DNA from: Wenzhouxiangella sp.
GTDB lineage: Bacteria; Pseudomonadota; Gammaproteobacteria; Xanthomonadales; Wenzhouxiangellaceae
Assembly: GCA_007127425.1 (NCBI GenBank)
Contig: SKZJ01000223.1
Location: forward strand, 1-6,590
DNA: 6,590 nucleotides
Direction: 5' to 3'
In this document: positions 1-6,271 of the stretch, one piece after another
Layout: each line of letters opens with the position of its first letter
How positions within the stretch are numbered: the first letter of the stretch is position 1
Position numbers and translations under genes: made by a program
The notes under the pieces: generated by a model
The model's database searches: none
Seen by the model: the letters and a program-made list of their open reading frames with translations, nothing else
Told to the model about the DNA's origin: nothing

Positions 1-974
1 ACGACAACGATCATGCCGGTGAGCAGGGCGTAGTGCACGGCCAGATCGCCGTCGGAATAGCCGAAGGCCTTGATCACCGCGATCTGCTGACGCTGCGTGG
101 TGACGATGCGGCCCATCAGCACGCTGAGCAGGAAGGCCGACACCCCCATGAAGATCGCCGGCAGGACAATACTCATGATCTCGAGCTGGCCGATCTCCTC
201 GATCAGCATGCGGTGCGACATGAGATCCTCTCGATCATGCGCACCGATCCCGCCATAGGGGGCAAGCAGGCGATCGATGCGATCGATCACGTCGCGCTTG
301 TCGGCGCCGGCCTGGACGCTGGCGATCACACTGTTGAAAGCGCCGTCCATGCCGAAGGCATTGCCGAGCGCGCGACGGTTCATCCACATGACCGCATAGC
401 GCTCGTAGTCGGGCAGCAGGTCGGTCGGCGCGACCTGGTAGACGAACTCGGACGACAGCGCCACCCCGCTGACACGCAGCCGCTCATAACGGCCCCGGAT
501 GATGACGCGCAGCTCGTCGCCGATGGCCAGGTCGTGGGCCTCGGCGAAGGGTTGGCTGACCACCACCTGGTCGGAGCGCCCCGACTCGGGCAGACTGCCG
601 GCGGCCAGGTAGAGTCGGTTGAGCAGGGGTTGGCGGCCGTCGGGGATGGACAGGATATGGCCGCGCACCGGGTCGGCGTAGTCGGGCACTTCCAGTCGCA
701 CCGGTGCGACCACCCGGGTCTCGACCAGGTTGATGCCGTCGATCTCGCCGAGTCGCTCGGCCAGGGTATCGGGTGCCCGGGTCAGCGTGGCAAACAGGTC
801 GGCGAACTGGTAGTCGGCATAGAACTGGTCCTTCGACAGGCGAATGCTGTCGAGCGAGGTCACCGACAGAATCAGCGTCATGACGCCGGCGGCCATGACC
901 ACCGCGATGGCCGCGATCTGACCCTTCATGCCGGCCAGGTCGCGAATCAGCTTGCGATGCAGCGTGGCAATCAT
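1..974 (-). CDS. FtsX-like ABC transporter permease, N-terminal 324 residues (partial, runs off left edge)
   Basis: Inner-membrane permease of an ABC transporter; by family it should work with the ATPase encoded just upstream. The minus-strand frame opens with ATG at 974-972 and stays open to base 1. Visible parts are a cytoplasmic N-terminus (residues 1-17), a first membrane helix (about 18-38), a large extracytoplasmic domain (about 40-265) like those of MacB/LolC-type permeases, a second helix (about 268-290), and the start of a third near 312. Between helices two and three is the stretch [19 protein letters not shown] (292-310), the FtsX-family coupling region with its R-Q-I...K-A-x-G pattern. 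The start lies 4 bases after the ATPase stop, so translation is probably coupled. From memory, similar proteins have two FtsX domains and nearly 800 residues, and often pair with a HlyD-type adaptor; neither can be checked here. The substrate is unknown. Confidence 0.88.
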   Translation of the reverse strand, partial: MIATLHRKLIRDLAGMKGQIAAIAVVMAAGVMTLILSVTSLDSIRLSKDQFYADYQFADLFATLTRAPDTLAERLGEIDGINLVETRVVAPVRLEVPDYADPVRGHILSIPDGRQPLLNRLYLAAGSLPESGRSDQVVVSQPFAEAHDLAIGDELRVIIRGRYERLRVSGVALSSEFVYQVAPTDLLPDYERYAVMWMNRRALGNAFGMDGAFNSVIASVQAGADKRDVIDRIDRLLAPYGGIGAHDREDLMSHRMLIEEIGQLEIMSIVLPAIFMGVSAFLLSVLMGRIVTTQRQQIAVIKAFGYSDGDLAVHYALLTGMIVV

Positions 975-978
975 GGCG

Positions 979-1704
979 CTACCAGTTCAGATCGGCCGGG
1001 TCGGCACGCTTGTCATTGCGGTGCTCTTCGTCGACCCGGCCGTCCTTGAGCCGGATAACGCGATCGGCCATTCGGCCGATGACCTCGTTGTGGGTGATCA
1101 CCGCGGTAGTCGTGCCCAGTTCCTCGTTGATGTGCTCGATGACCTGCAGCACGCGAATGCCGGTCTTCGAGTCCAGCGCGCCGGTCGGCTCGTCGCACAT
1201 CAGCACCGCCGGGCGCTTGGCCACGGCACGCGCAATGGCGACGCGCTGCTGCTCTCCACCGGACAACTGCGAGGGAAAATGATCCATGCGATCGGCCAGC
1301 CCGACCAGTTCCAGCGCCTCTTCCGGCCGCATCGGGTTGCGCGCGATTTCGGTGACGATGGCCACGTTCTCGCGCGCGGTCAGGCTGGGGATCATGTTGT
1401 AGAACTGGAACACGAAGCCGACATGGTCGCGTCGGAATCGGGTCAGTGCGCGATCGGAGGCACGGCTGAGATCCTGGTCGCGATAGACCAGTTCGCCCTC
1501 GGTGGCCGCATCAAGCCCGCCCATGATATTGAGAAGGGTGGACTTGCCCGAACCCGATGCGCCGAGCATCACCAACAGCTCGCCGGCATACAACGACAGG
1601 TCGACACCGCGCAGGGCATGGATCTCGACCTCGCCCATGCGATACACCTTGGTCAGACCACGCGCCTGGAACACCGCTTCTCGGGTTTCCTGGGTACTGT
1701 CCAT
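979..1704 (-). CDS. ABC transporter ATP-binding protein, LolD/MacB type
   Basis: Cytoplasmic ATPase of 241 residues that should power the FtsX-like permease encoded next to it. All nucleotide-binding motifs are present in order: Walker [10 protein letters not shown] (48-56), Q-loop at Q100 in [17 protein letters not shown], signature [14 protein letters not shown] (147-160), Walker [14 protein letters not shown] (167-179, catalytic E172), and the H-loop H205. The [16 protein letters not shown] and [12 protein letters not shown] stretches are typical of the LolD/MacB/FtsE branch, which drives lipoprotein release or periplasm-facing export. Length is normal for a stand-alone ATPase of this branch, with a short charged C-terminal tail. 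The ATG at 1704 gives a standard N-terminus before the first beta strand; no strong ribosome binding site precedes it. The gene is transcribed away from pyrE. The exact substrate (lipoprotein, drug or peptide) cannot be told from the sequence, so no symbol is given. Confidence 0.93.
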   Translation of the reverse strand: MDSTQETREAVFQARGLTKVYRMGEVEIHALRGVDLSLYAGELLVMLGASGSGKSTLLNIMGGLDAATEGELVYRDQDLSRASDRALTRFRRDHVGFVFQFYNMIPSLTARENVAIVTEIARNPMRPEEALELVGLADRMDHFPSQLSGGEQQRVAIARAVAKRPAVLMCDEPTGALDSKTGIRVLQVIEHINEELGTTTAVITHNEVIGRMADRVIRLKDGRVDEEHRNDKRADPADLNW

Positions 1705-1767
1705 CGCTCAAACCACTGGGGAGGCCACCTCGATGACTCCAGAGTATGCCATGGGCGCAGGCAACAC

Positions 1768-1794
1768 TTGACTTGTAGCAAAAACCGCTAGAAT
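1768..1794 (+). promoter_or_regulatory. Putative sigma-70 promoter for pyrE
   Basis: A TTGACT (1768-1773) resembles the -35 box and TAGAAT (1789-1794) the -10 box. They are 15 bases apart, shorter than the usual 17, so the promoter may be weak or regulated. Transcription would start near 1800-1802, almost on the pyrE start codon. The -10 box overlaps the most upstream in-frame ATG (1793), which argues against that ATG as the true start. No experimental support is available. Confidence 0.45.
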
Positions 1795-1804
1795 GGCACC
1801 CATG

Positions 1805-2443
1805 ATGTCGCCGTGGACCCAACGATTTATCGGCCTGGCCCTCGATCTCCGGGCGCTGCGCTTCGGCAGCTTCACCCTGAAATCGGGCCGACAAAGCCCG
1901 TATTTCTTCAACGCCGGTGCATTCAACGACGGTGCCGGGCTGGACGGACTGGCACGCTGCTACGCCGAGGCCATCGTCGCTTCCGGCCACGATTTCGACA
2001 TGCTGTTCGGCCCTGCCTACAAGGGCATTCCGCTGGCGGCAGCGATCGCCATCAGCCTGTACCGGGACCACGATCGCAACGTCGATTTTGCCTTCAACCG
2101 CAAGGAGGCCAAGGCCCACGGCGAAGGTGGCGAGGTCGTCGGTGCCGAGCTGTCCGGGCGGGTGCTGATCGTCGACGACGTCATCTCGGCCGGCACGTCG
2201 ATCCGTGAGTCGGTGGAACTGATCGAACGTGCCGGTGCCCAAGCATGCGGAGTGGCCATCGCCCTGGATCGCCAGGAACGCGGCAAAGACAACCGTTCAG
2301 CCGTGTCGGCAGTGCGAGCATCCGGGCTGGAGGTCATTACCATCGCCTCCCTGAAGGATCTGGTCACCTGGCTCGACGAGCACGACGACCTGGCGCAACA
2401 CAGGGCCGCGATGGCCGAGTATCAATCACGCTACGGGGCCTGA
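1805..2443 (+). CDS. pyrE: Orotate phosphoribosyltransferase
   Basis: Transfers the phosphoribosyl group of PRPP to orotate, giving OMP in pyrimidine synthesis; a cytoplasmic dimer in this family. The 212-residue protein carries the PRPP-binding motif VLIVDDVISAGTS (120-132) with the paired aspartates D124-D125, the substrate stretch FTLKSGRQSPYFFNAG (23-38) with K26, the segment LFGPAYKGIPLA (67-78), and the flexible catalytic loop RKEAKAHGEGG (99-109) with K100, K103 and H105. Three in-frame ATGs exist: 1793, 1802 and 1805. I chose 1805 because MSPWTQRFIGLAL then lines up residue for residue with the E. coli PyrE N-terminus as I recall it, and because 1793 lies inside the likely -10 box. 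No Shine-Dalgarno sequence is evident. It is first in a tight plus-strand series, with the DUF4124 gene starting 7 bases after its stop. Residues needed for activity look intact. Confidence 0.96.
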   Translation: MSPWTQRFIGLALDLRALRFGSFTLKSGRQSPYFFNAGAFNDGAGLDGLARCYAEAIVASGHDFDMLFGPAYKGIPLAAAIAISLYRDHDRNVDFAFNRKEAKAHGEGGEVVGAELSGRVLIVDDVISAGTSIRESVELIERAGAQACGVAIALDRQERGKDNRSAVSAVRASGLEVITIASLKDLVTWLDEHDDLAQHRAAMAEYQSRYGA

Positions 2444-2450
2444 CCGAATC

Positions 2451-3077
2451 ATGTCGAACTCATGCCGTATCCTGCTGGCCGCGATCCTGCTCTCGGGCGT
2501 CATGTGCGCCCACGCGCAGACCGTCTTCCGCTGGGTTGACGAGGACGGTGAAGTCCACTACGGGCACTCGGTCCCGCCCGAACACACCAATCGCGGTTAC
2601 GAGGTACTGGGCCGCGACGGCGTCGTGCGTGAGCGTATCGAGCCCGCACCCACGTCCGACGAACTGGCCGAGCGGCGCGCCCAGCGCGAGCGCAACCGCG
2701 AGCTCGCCGAGCAACAGCGCAGTGCGGAAGCCCGCGACCGCATGCTGCTGGTCACGCACAACAGCGAACAATCCATCAGCCGGACCATGGAAATGGAACT
2801 GGTTGCACTGAACAGTCAGCGTGCCTCGATACGCGTTGCACTCGACCAGGTCGAACATCGTTTCGAGCGGCTCCTGGCGCAGGCCGCCGAGCACACCGAT
2901 GAGGGGCGCCCGGTGCCGGCCCAGTTGCAGCACTCGATCGAGGAAGTTCGTACCGAACTCCGGCGCCTGCGCGCCGACCGGGCCGCGCTCGATGAACGAG
3001 AAGAACATATCCGCGCCCGCCACCAGTCCGATGTCGAGCGTTTCCGTGAACTGATGGGCCGCGGCCCGGAGAGCTGA
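2451..3077 (+). CDS. Secreted DUF4124-domain protein with long coiled coil
   Basis: A 208-residue exported protein of unknown function. It starts with a signal peptide (residues 1-22): a short polar start, the hydrophobic run ILLAAILLSGVM, and a probable signal peptidase I site after AHA, before Q23. A cysteine at 19 in GVMC is a poor lipobox, so I favour a soluble periplasmic protein over a lipoprotein. Residues about 24-60 match the DUF4124 pattern, with FRWVDEDGEVHYGHSVPP (26-43) as its hallmark. From about 68 to 205 the chain is rich in Glu, Arg, Ala and Leu with heptad-like spacing, which suggests two or three long helices forming a coiled coil, with a break near TDEGRPVP. The start sits 7 bases after pyrE, so the two are probably cotranscribed. 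DUF4124 proteins are common in gammaproteobacteria, but none with a settled role is known to me. Confidence 0.85.
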   Translation: MSNSCRILLAAILLSGVMCAHAQTVFRWVDEDGEVHYGHSVPPEHTNRGYEVLGRDGVVRERIEPAPTSDELAERRAQRERNRELAEQQRSAEARDRMLLVTHNSEQSISRTMEMELVALNSQRASIRVALDQVEHRFERLLAQAAEHTDEGRPVPAQLQHSIEEVRTELRRLRADRAALDEREEHIRARHQSDVERFRELMGRGPES

Positions 3078-3090
3078 CGGGACGCCGGCA

Positions 3091-3837
3091 ATGCATACAC
3101 GCTGTCCCGGCTGCCAGGCCGGTTACGAACTGACTGCAGCCCTGCTGGCCGAAGCCTCCGGCGTGGTCCGTTGCGGCAATTGCGGCAAGACCTTCAACAC
3201 ACTCTCACACCTGTTCGACGAGTCTCCGACGGAACATGCCGAGCCGATCCGGGGCGGCGGCATGCCACCGCTGCTCGAGCATGCCGAGCTGATCCAGACC
3301 GAACTACCGGTTCTTGTCGAGGAACCGGAAGCACCCGAACCGGCGGAATTCGACGACCCCGGAACCGCACTGCCCAAGGAAGACACCTGGCACGCGCCGA
3401 GCCTGCTGTGGCCGACGGTCAGCGCGGTGCTGCTGGTATTGCTGCTGGTCCAGACCTGGGTGCTGTGGCAGACCCCCGGTTCACCGCTGGCGCGTCTGGC
3501 CGGCAGCGGCAGCATCGACGAAAGGGTCAACCCGAACGAGGTCATCCAGATCATCTCGCGCGACATGCATCGTCACCCCAGCCTCGACGATGCCATGGTG
3601 GTCAGCGCCAACCTGCGCAACACCGGCCAGTTCATGATCGACTGGCCGGTGCTGGAAGTGCGCTTCTACGACGCCAGTCAGCAGTTGCTCGGAGTGCGGC
3701 GCCTCGAGCCCGGCCAATACCTGCACGATGAACGCCGCATCGACGACGGCATGGCACCGGGTACCATTATTCCCCTGGTCATGGAGTTCGTCGTCGGCGC
3801 GACGGAGCCCTCCGGCTTCCGGATTCGTTTCTACTGA
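3091..3837 (+). CDS. Zinc-ribbon (MJ0042 type) and DUF3426 membrane protein
   Basis: A 248-residue protein of unknown function with a recognisable three-part build. Residues 1-40 form a zinc-ribbon: CPGC (5-8) and CGNC (28-31) supply the four metal ligands, as in the MJ0042 family. Residues 45-105 are an acidic, Pro/Glu-rich linker likely to be disordered. A single membrane helix covers about 106-127. Residues about 130-248 form the DUF3426 domain, with beta-rich text such as VVSANLRNTGQ and WPVLEVRFYD. The topology would put the zinc-ribbon in the cytoplasm and DUF3426 in the periplasm. The start lies 13 bases after the DUF4124 stop. In many gammaproteobacteria a DUF3426 gene lies near prmA, dusB and fis; here it is followed by fis but dusB is absent from this position. 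The acidic linker and zinc-ribbon would allow a regulatory role, but that is conjecture. Confidence 0.88.
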   Translation: MHTRCPGCQAGYELTAALLAEASGVVRCGNCGKTFNTLSHLFDESPTEHAEPIRGGGMPPLLEHAELIQTELPVLVEEPEAPEPAEFDDPGTALPKEDTWHAPSLLWPTVSAVLLVLLLVQTWVLWQTPGSPLARLAGSGSIDERVNPNEVIQIISRDMHRHPSLDDAMVVSANLRNTGQFMIDWPVLEVRFYDASQQLLGVRRLEPGQYLHDERRIDDGMAPGTIIPLVMEFVVGATEPSGFRIRFY

Positions 3838-3867
3838 CCCCATACCGCGCAACGGGCAACCGGCCTG

Positions 3868-3876
3868 TGCTATCTT
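3868..3876 (+). promoter_or_regulatory. Possible extended -10 promoter for fis-purH
   Basis: The 149-base gap before fis contains TGCTATCTT, an extended -10 (TG, one base, then TATCTT, 4 of 6 consensus bases), with no convincing -35 box. Transcription would start near 3883, in the G/C-rich stretch GCGGTCCCGAG. A G/C-rich discriminator is known for stringently controlled promoters including E. coli fis, so a similar growth-rate control is possible. A small hairpin (stem CCACG/CGTGG, 3909-3922) lies in the resulting leader; it lacks a T-tract and is not a terminator. Support is by pattern only. Confidence 0.35.
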
Positions 3877-3974
3877 ATGCGGTCCCGAGTTCATCCCGGC
3901 AGCGCGGCCCACGCGAGCGTGGACGGCACGGGTGATCCATCGCGAATCTTTCACGTTCATCTTGCAGCCAGTTC

Positions 3975-3980
3975 GAGGGA
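3975..3980 (+). promoter_or_regulatory. Ribosome binding site that fixes the TTG start of fis
   Basis: GAGGGA lies 6 bases before the TTG at 3987, good Shine-Dalgarno complementarity at normal spacing. No in-frame ATG or GTG lies between this site and the conserved Fis body, so this site decides the rare start codon. Confidence 0.7.
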
Positions 3981-3986
3981 ACCGCC

Positions 3987-4241
3987 TTGTCATCAAGCCC
4001 TGGCAAACAGGAACCTTGTCTCGATGAGTTCGTCCGGAATGTCGTCCGGCAGTATCTCGACGACATGGGCGACATCGATCCGGACAACCTGCACGCCCTG
4101 ATCATGCAGGCGGTCGAAAAGCCGTTGATTGCCACTGTCCTCGAACATGCCGGGGGCAATCAGTCACGCGCCGCCGCCATCCTCGGGGTGACCCGCACCA
4201 CCCTGCGCAGTCGGATCAAGCGCTACCAGCTGGAACAGTAA
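3987..4241 (+). CDS. fis: Fis family DNA-binding nucleoid protein
   Basis: Small dimeric DNA-bending protein; in gammaproteobacteria Fis shapes the nucleoid and controls rRNA, recombination and growth-phase genes. The 84-residue product has a short variable N-terminus, the dimerisation helices (about 12-55, including LDEFVRNVVRQYLDDM and KPLIATVLEHAGGN), and a C-terminal helix-turn-helix, NQSRAAAILGVTRTTLRSRI (58-77), the most diagnostic part of the family. E. coli Fis is 98 residues, so this one is slightly short at the N-terminus, as is usual outside Enterobacterales. The start is TTG, chosen for the GAGGGA site 6 bases upstream; the next in-frame ATG (encoding M27) would cut into the dimerisation region. 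purH begins 2 bases after its TAA, so translation of the two is probably coupled. Its usual upstream partner dusB is not here. Confidence 0.93.
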   Translation: MSSSPGKQEPCLDEFVRNVVRQYLDDMGDIDPDNLHALIMQAVEKPLIATVLEHAGGNQSRAAAILGVTRTTLRSRIKRYQLEQ

Positions 4242-4243
4242 CC

Positions 4244-5791
4244 ATGCAGAATCCCGACCGGCGCTGGGCATTGCTCAGCGTTTCCGACAAGACCGGTCTG
4301 GCCGAACTCGGCCGGGCGCTTTTCGAGGCCGGCTTCTGCCTGCTGTCGACCGGCGGCAGCGCCCGCGTATTGAGCGAGGCCGGCCTCGACGTGACCGAAG
4401 TTTCCTCGTTTACCGGATTTCCGGAAATCATGGGCGGCCGGGTCAAGACCCTCCAGCCGACGATCCATGGCGGCATTCTCGGCCGCCGGGGAGAAGACGA
4501 TGAGGTCATGGCCGAGCACGGCATCGAGCGCATCGACCTCGTCGTGGTCAACCTGTATCCATTTGCCGCGACCGTGGCCCGCCCCGATTGCACCCTAGCC
4601 GACGCCGTCGAGCAGATCGACATCGGCGGACCGGCCATGCTGCGCGCGGCAGCAAAGAACCACGAGCACGTCACAGTCGTCTGTGATCCGGCCGACTATG
4701 CCGGGCTGGTCGAGCGCCTGCCCGCCGGCCCGGACCTCCAGTTCCGGCGCGAATTGGCGATCAGGGCCTTTGCTCACACGGCGGCCTACGACGGCCAGAT
4801 CAGCCAGTGGCTGGCACAACAGGCCGACGAGAACGCCCTGCCGCCGGTGTTCAACCTGGCGCTGGACCGCGAACGCGAACTTCGCTACGGCGAGAATCCA
4901 CACCAGGCGGCCGGCCTGTACCGGGAACGCGGCCGCCAGGCGACCGGCCTGGCCGGCTGTCAACCACTGCAAGGCAAGCCGCTGTCCTACAACAACCTGC
5001 TCGATGCCGACGCCGCCTGGCGCGGCGTCCATGCACTGGGCGACCAGGCCCCGGCCTGCGTCATCATCAAGCACACCAACCCGTGCGGTGCGGCCCAGGG
5101 CGAGTCGGTCGGCGAGGCCTTCGCCCGTGCACTGGCCTGCGATCCCACCTCGGCCTTCGGCGGCATCATTGCTGTGAACCGCGAGGTTGACGGCGAACTG
5201 GCCCGGGCCATGCTGGAACGCTTCATGGAGGTGCTGATCGCCCCGACCCTGACCGATGACGCCCGCGAAGCGTTCGCGGCCAAACCCAATGTGCGCATCC
5301 TAACCCCGACCGACAGCGGATCACACCCCGTTGAACTGCGCGCCATCGACGGCGGCTGGCTGGTGCAGCAGGCCGACGACTTGCGGCTCGACGAGGCCGA
5401 ACTCAAGGTCGTCACCGAACGTGCGCCCAATGACCAGGAAATGGCCGACCTGCGTTTCGCCTGGGCCGCCGTCGGCCTGGTGCGCTCCAACGCCATTGTC
5501 TATGCGAAGGCACGCGCCACCATCGGCGTCGGTGCCGGCCAGATGAGCCGCATCGACTCGGCCCGTTTTGCAGCACTCAAGGCCGAGGATGCCGGCCTGT
5601 CGCTGGACGGCGCGGTGATGGCTTCCGATGCCTTCTTCCCGTTCTCCGACAGCATCGAAACCGCGGCCGAACGCGGCATCCGCGCCGTCATCCAACCCGG
5701 CGGCTCGATGCGCGACCAGGAAGTCATCGACGCCTGCAACAAGCATGGCATCGCCATGGTGTTTACAGGAAGGCGGCACTTCCGACACTGA
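4244..5791 (+). CDS. purH: Bifunctional AICAR formyltransferase / IMP cyclohydrolase
   Basis: Catalyses the last two steps of IMP synthesis: formyl transfer from 10-formyltetrahydrofolate to AICAR, then ring closure to IMP. The 515-residue length is close to E. coli PurH (529). The N-terminal MGS-like cyclohydrolase domain (about 1-190) shows [32 protein letters not shown] with K68, NLYPF and [16 protein letters not shown]. The formyltransferase domain (about 195-515) shows LRYGENPHQ, the catalytic pair K276-H277 in [24 protein letters not shown], and [16 protein letters not shown]. Two details differ from what I recall as usual: KTLQP (Q71) in place of KTLHP, and a C-terminus FTGRRHFRH where E. 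coli ends FTDMRHFRH. The ATG lies 2 bases after the fis stop with no strong ribosome binding site, which suggests translational coupling. Its last 24 bases recur 240 bases downstream. The enzyme looks functional. Confidence 0.97.
   Translation: MQNPDRRWALLSVSDKTGLAELGRALFEAGFCLLSTGGSARVLSEAGLDVTEVSSFTGFPEIMGGRVKTLQPTIHGGILGRRGEDDEVMAEHGIERIDLVVVNLYPFAATVARPDCTLADAVEQIDIGGPAMLRAAAKNHEHVTVVCDPADYAGLVERLPAGPDLQFRRELAIRAFAHTAAYDGQISQWLAQQADENALPPVFNLALDRERELRYGENPHQAAGLYRERGRQATGLAGCQPLQGKPLSYNNLLDADAAWRGVHALGDQAPACVIIKHTNPCGAAQGESVGEAFARALACDPTSAFGGIIAVNREVDGELARAMLERFMEVLIAPTLTDDAREAFAAKPNVRILTPTDSGSHPVELRAIDGGWLVQQADDLRLDEAELKVVTERAPNDQEMADLRFAWAAVGLVRSNAIVYAKARATIGVGAGQMSRIDSARFAALKAEDAGLSLDGAVMASDAFFPFSDSIETAAERGIRAVIQPGGSMRDQEVIDACNKHGIAMVFTGRRHFRH
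5768..5791 (+). repeat. Direct repeat copy 1: last 24 bases of purH
   Basis: This 24-base stretch encodes GRRHFRH-stop, the end of PurH. It matches 6008-6031 at 21 of 24 positions. The first 11 bases are identical. The differences are CAC versus CAT (His) and CGA versus AGG (Arg, two changes), all silent. Similarity stops sharply on both sides, at the GGA codon and at the TGA. Confidence 0.9.
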
Positions 5792-5812
5792 ATGAACGAT
5801 CCGGCGGGGCCG

Positions 5813-6002
5813 GGTCGAAATTCGAAATCACAAGCACCAAATCCGAAACAATTCCCAATTTTTAAAAAACTCAATGACAGAAACGAAACACCACGATTCC
5901 CAAGCGGCACGGGCCTGACCAACCCGTCGCTGTTTGGAGCATTCGAATTTTGGTCATTCGAATTTGTTTCGGATTTGGTGCTTCGAATTTGTAAATTTGA
6001 CC
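5813..6002. repeat. Palindromic intergenic element 1 (about 190 bases, TTCGAA-rich)
   Basis: An AT-rich island in GC-rich DNA: by hand count 20 of 60 bases are G/C in 5821-5880 and 19 of 60 in 5941-6000, while the centre (5881-5940) has 36 of 60. The two arms contain a perfect 20-base inverted repeat (5832-5851 against 5964-5983) separated by 112 bases. Pairing continues weakly outward to a GGTC/GACC pair (5813-5816 and 5999-6002). The hexamer TTCGAA occurs at 5821, 5942, 5957 and 5982. A small hairpin with stem ACGGG/CCCGT (5909-5927) sits near the apex. There is no transposase and no believable gene. Translations give low-complexity peptides such as [10 protein letters not shown] that I recall from spurious ORFs in other environmental genomes, suggesting a widespread element family; this is memory, not a search. 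It could be a MITE-like element or a folded RNA/DNA structure. Confidence 0.8.
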
Positions 6003-6007
6003 TGTCC

Positions 6008-6031
6008 GGAAGGCGGCATTTCAGGCACTGA
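6008..6031 (+). repeat. Direct repeat copy 2: displaced duplicate of the purH 3' end
   Basis: Encodes GRRHFRH-stop like the true end of purH, exactly 240 bases later and in the same frame. Three silent differences separate it from copy 1. It lies between inverted-repeat elements 1 and 2, is preceded by unrelated sequence (no similarity to the codons before GRRHFRH in purH), and cannot be part of the enzyme unless the TGA at 5789 is read through. Confidence 0.9.
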
Positions 6032-6040
6032 CGTGGCCTG

Positions 6041-6195
6041 AAACGTAGAAAACGGGAAACGTAAAACGTTAATCGGGGAAAGGCACAGTGGTTTCGACGC
6101 CCAGCCTTGGCCAATGGCAACGCCCGCGAATTGTCCACCGCGAGTAATGCTGGCTGGTGATCTCACCCGTTTTACGATTCCCGTTTTCTCGTTTT
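6041..6195. repeat. Palindromic intergenic element 2 (about 155 bases, AAACG-rich)
   Basis: The arms at 6047-6068 and 6168-6189 are inverted copies, 22 bases with one mismatch, and weaker pairing extends to about 6041 and 6195. Each arm is built from short AAAACG-like units (AGAAAACGGGAA, CGTAAAACG). The roughly 100-base loop contains the palindrome TTGGCCAA at 6107-6114 near its centre. The sequence of the arms is unrelated to element 1. No coding potential is convincing. It looks like a second, different miniature inverted-repeat element, or a long hairpin in the purH-purD transcript. Confidence 0.75.
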
Positions 6196-6197
6196 AT

Positions 6198-6220
6198 CGC
6201 CTGAGCGCAGGCTCCAGGCG
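6198..6220 (+). other. Small GC-rich hairpin upstream of purD
   Basis: CGCCTG (6198-6203) can pair with CAGGCG (6215-6220), and alternatively GCCTG with CAGGC (6199-6212, tetraloop AGCG); the two foldings exclude each other. No T-tract follows, so it is not a standard terminator. It lies just before the putative purD -10 box. Function, if any, is unknown. Confidence 0.3.
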
Positions 6221-6234
6221 AGCAGTGCCCGCGG

Positions 6235-6240
6235 TACAAT
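6235..6240 (+). promoter_or_regulatory. Possible -10 box for purD
   Basis: TACAAT differs from TATAAT at one base and would start transcription near 6247, leaving a leader of about 25 bases before the purD ATG. No recognisable -35 box lies 16-18 bases upstream (the sequence there is CTCCAG). An own promoter would make sense because two insertions separate purD from purH. Confidence 0.35.
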
Positions 6241-6271
6241 GAAAGCAGACTCAATTCCGAAAGAAAGCCCA

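Noticed and set aside
33..1049. Plus-strand open frame of 338 codons
   Set aside because: It lies opposite the FtsX-like permease and the end of the ATPase gene. The product is rich in His, Asp, Gly and Gln with no domain, typical of an antisense shadow in GC-rich DNA; the minus-strand frame has clear family motifs.
928..1791. Plus-strand open frame of 287 codons
   Set aside because: Antisense to the ATPase gene, whose Walker A, signature and Walker B motifs settle the coding strand.
1793..1804. Earlier pyrE start at 1793
   Set aside because: It overlaps the putative -10 box and adds residues not expected by comparison with the E. coli PyrE N-terminus.
3909..3922. Hairpin CCACG-CGAG-CGTGG as a terminator after the DUF3426 gene
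   Set aside because: Short stem and no following T-tract; more likely part of the fis leader or chance.
5792..6031. A 79-codon plus-strand gene starting right after the purH stop
   Set aside because: No ribosome site of its own, composition dictated by the inverted repeat, and its end is a copy of the purH tail. Kept only as a finding about frame preservation.
5500..6138. Minus-strand open frame of 212 codons across the purH end and both repeats
   Set aside because: Half is antisense to purH, the rest is low-complexity translation of the palindromic elements; no domain or ribosome site.
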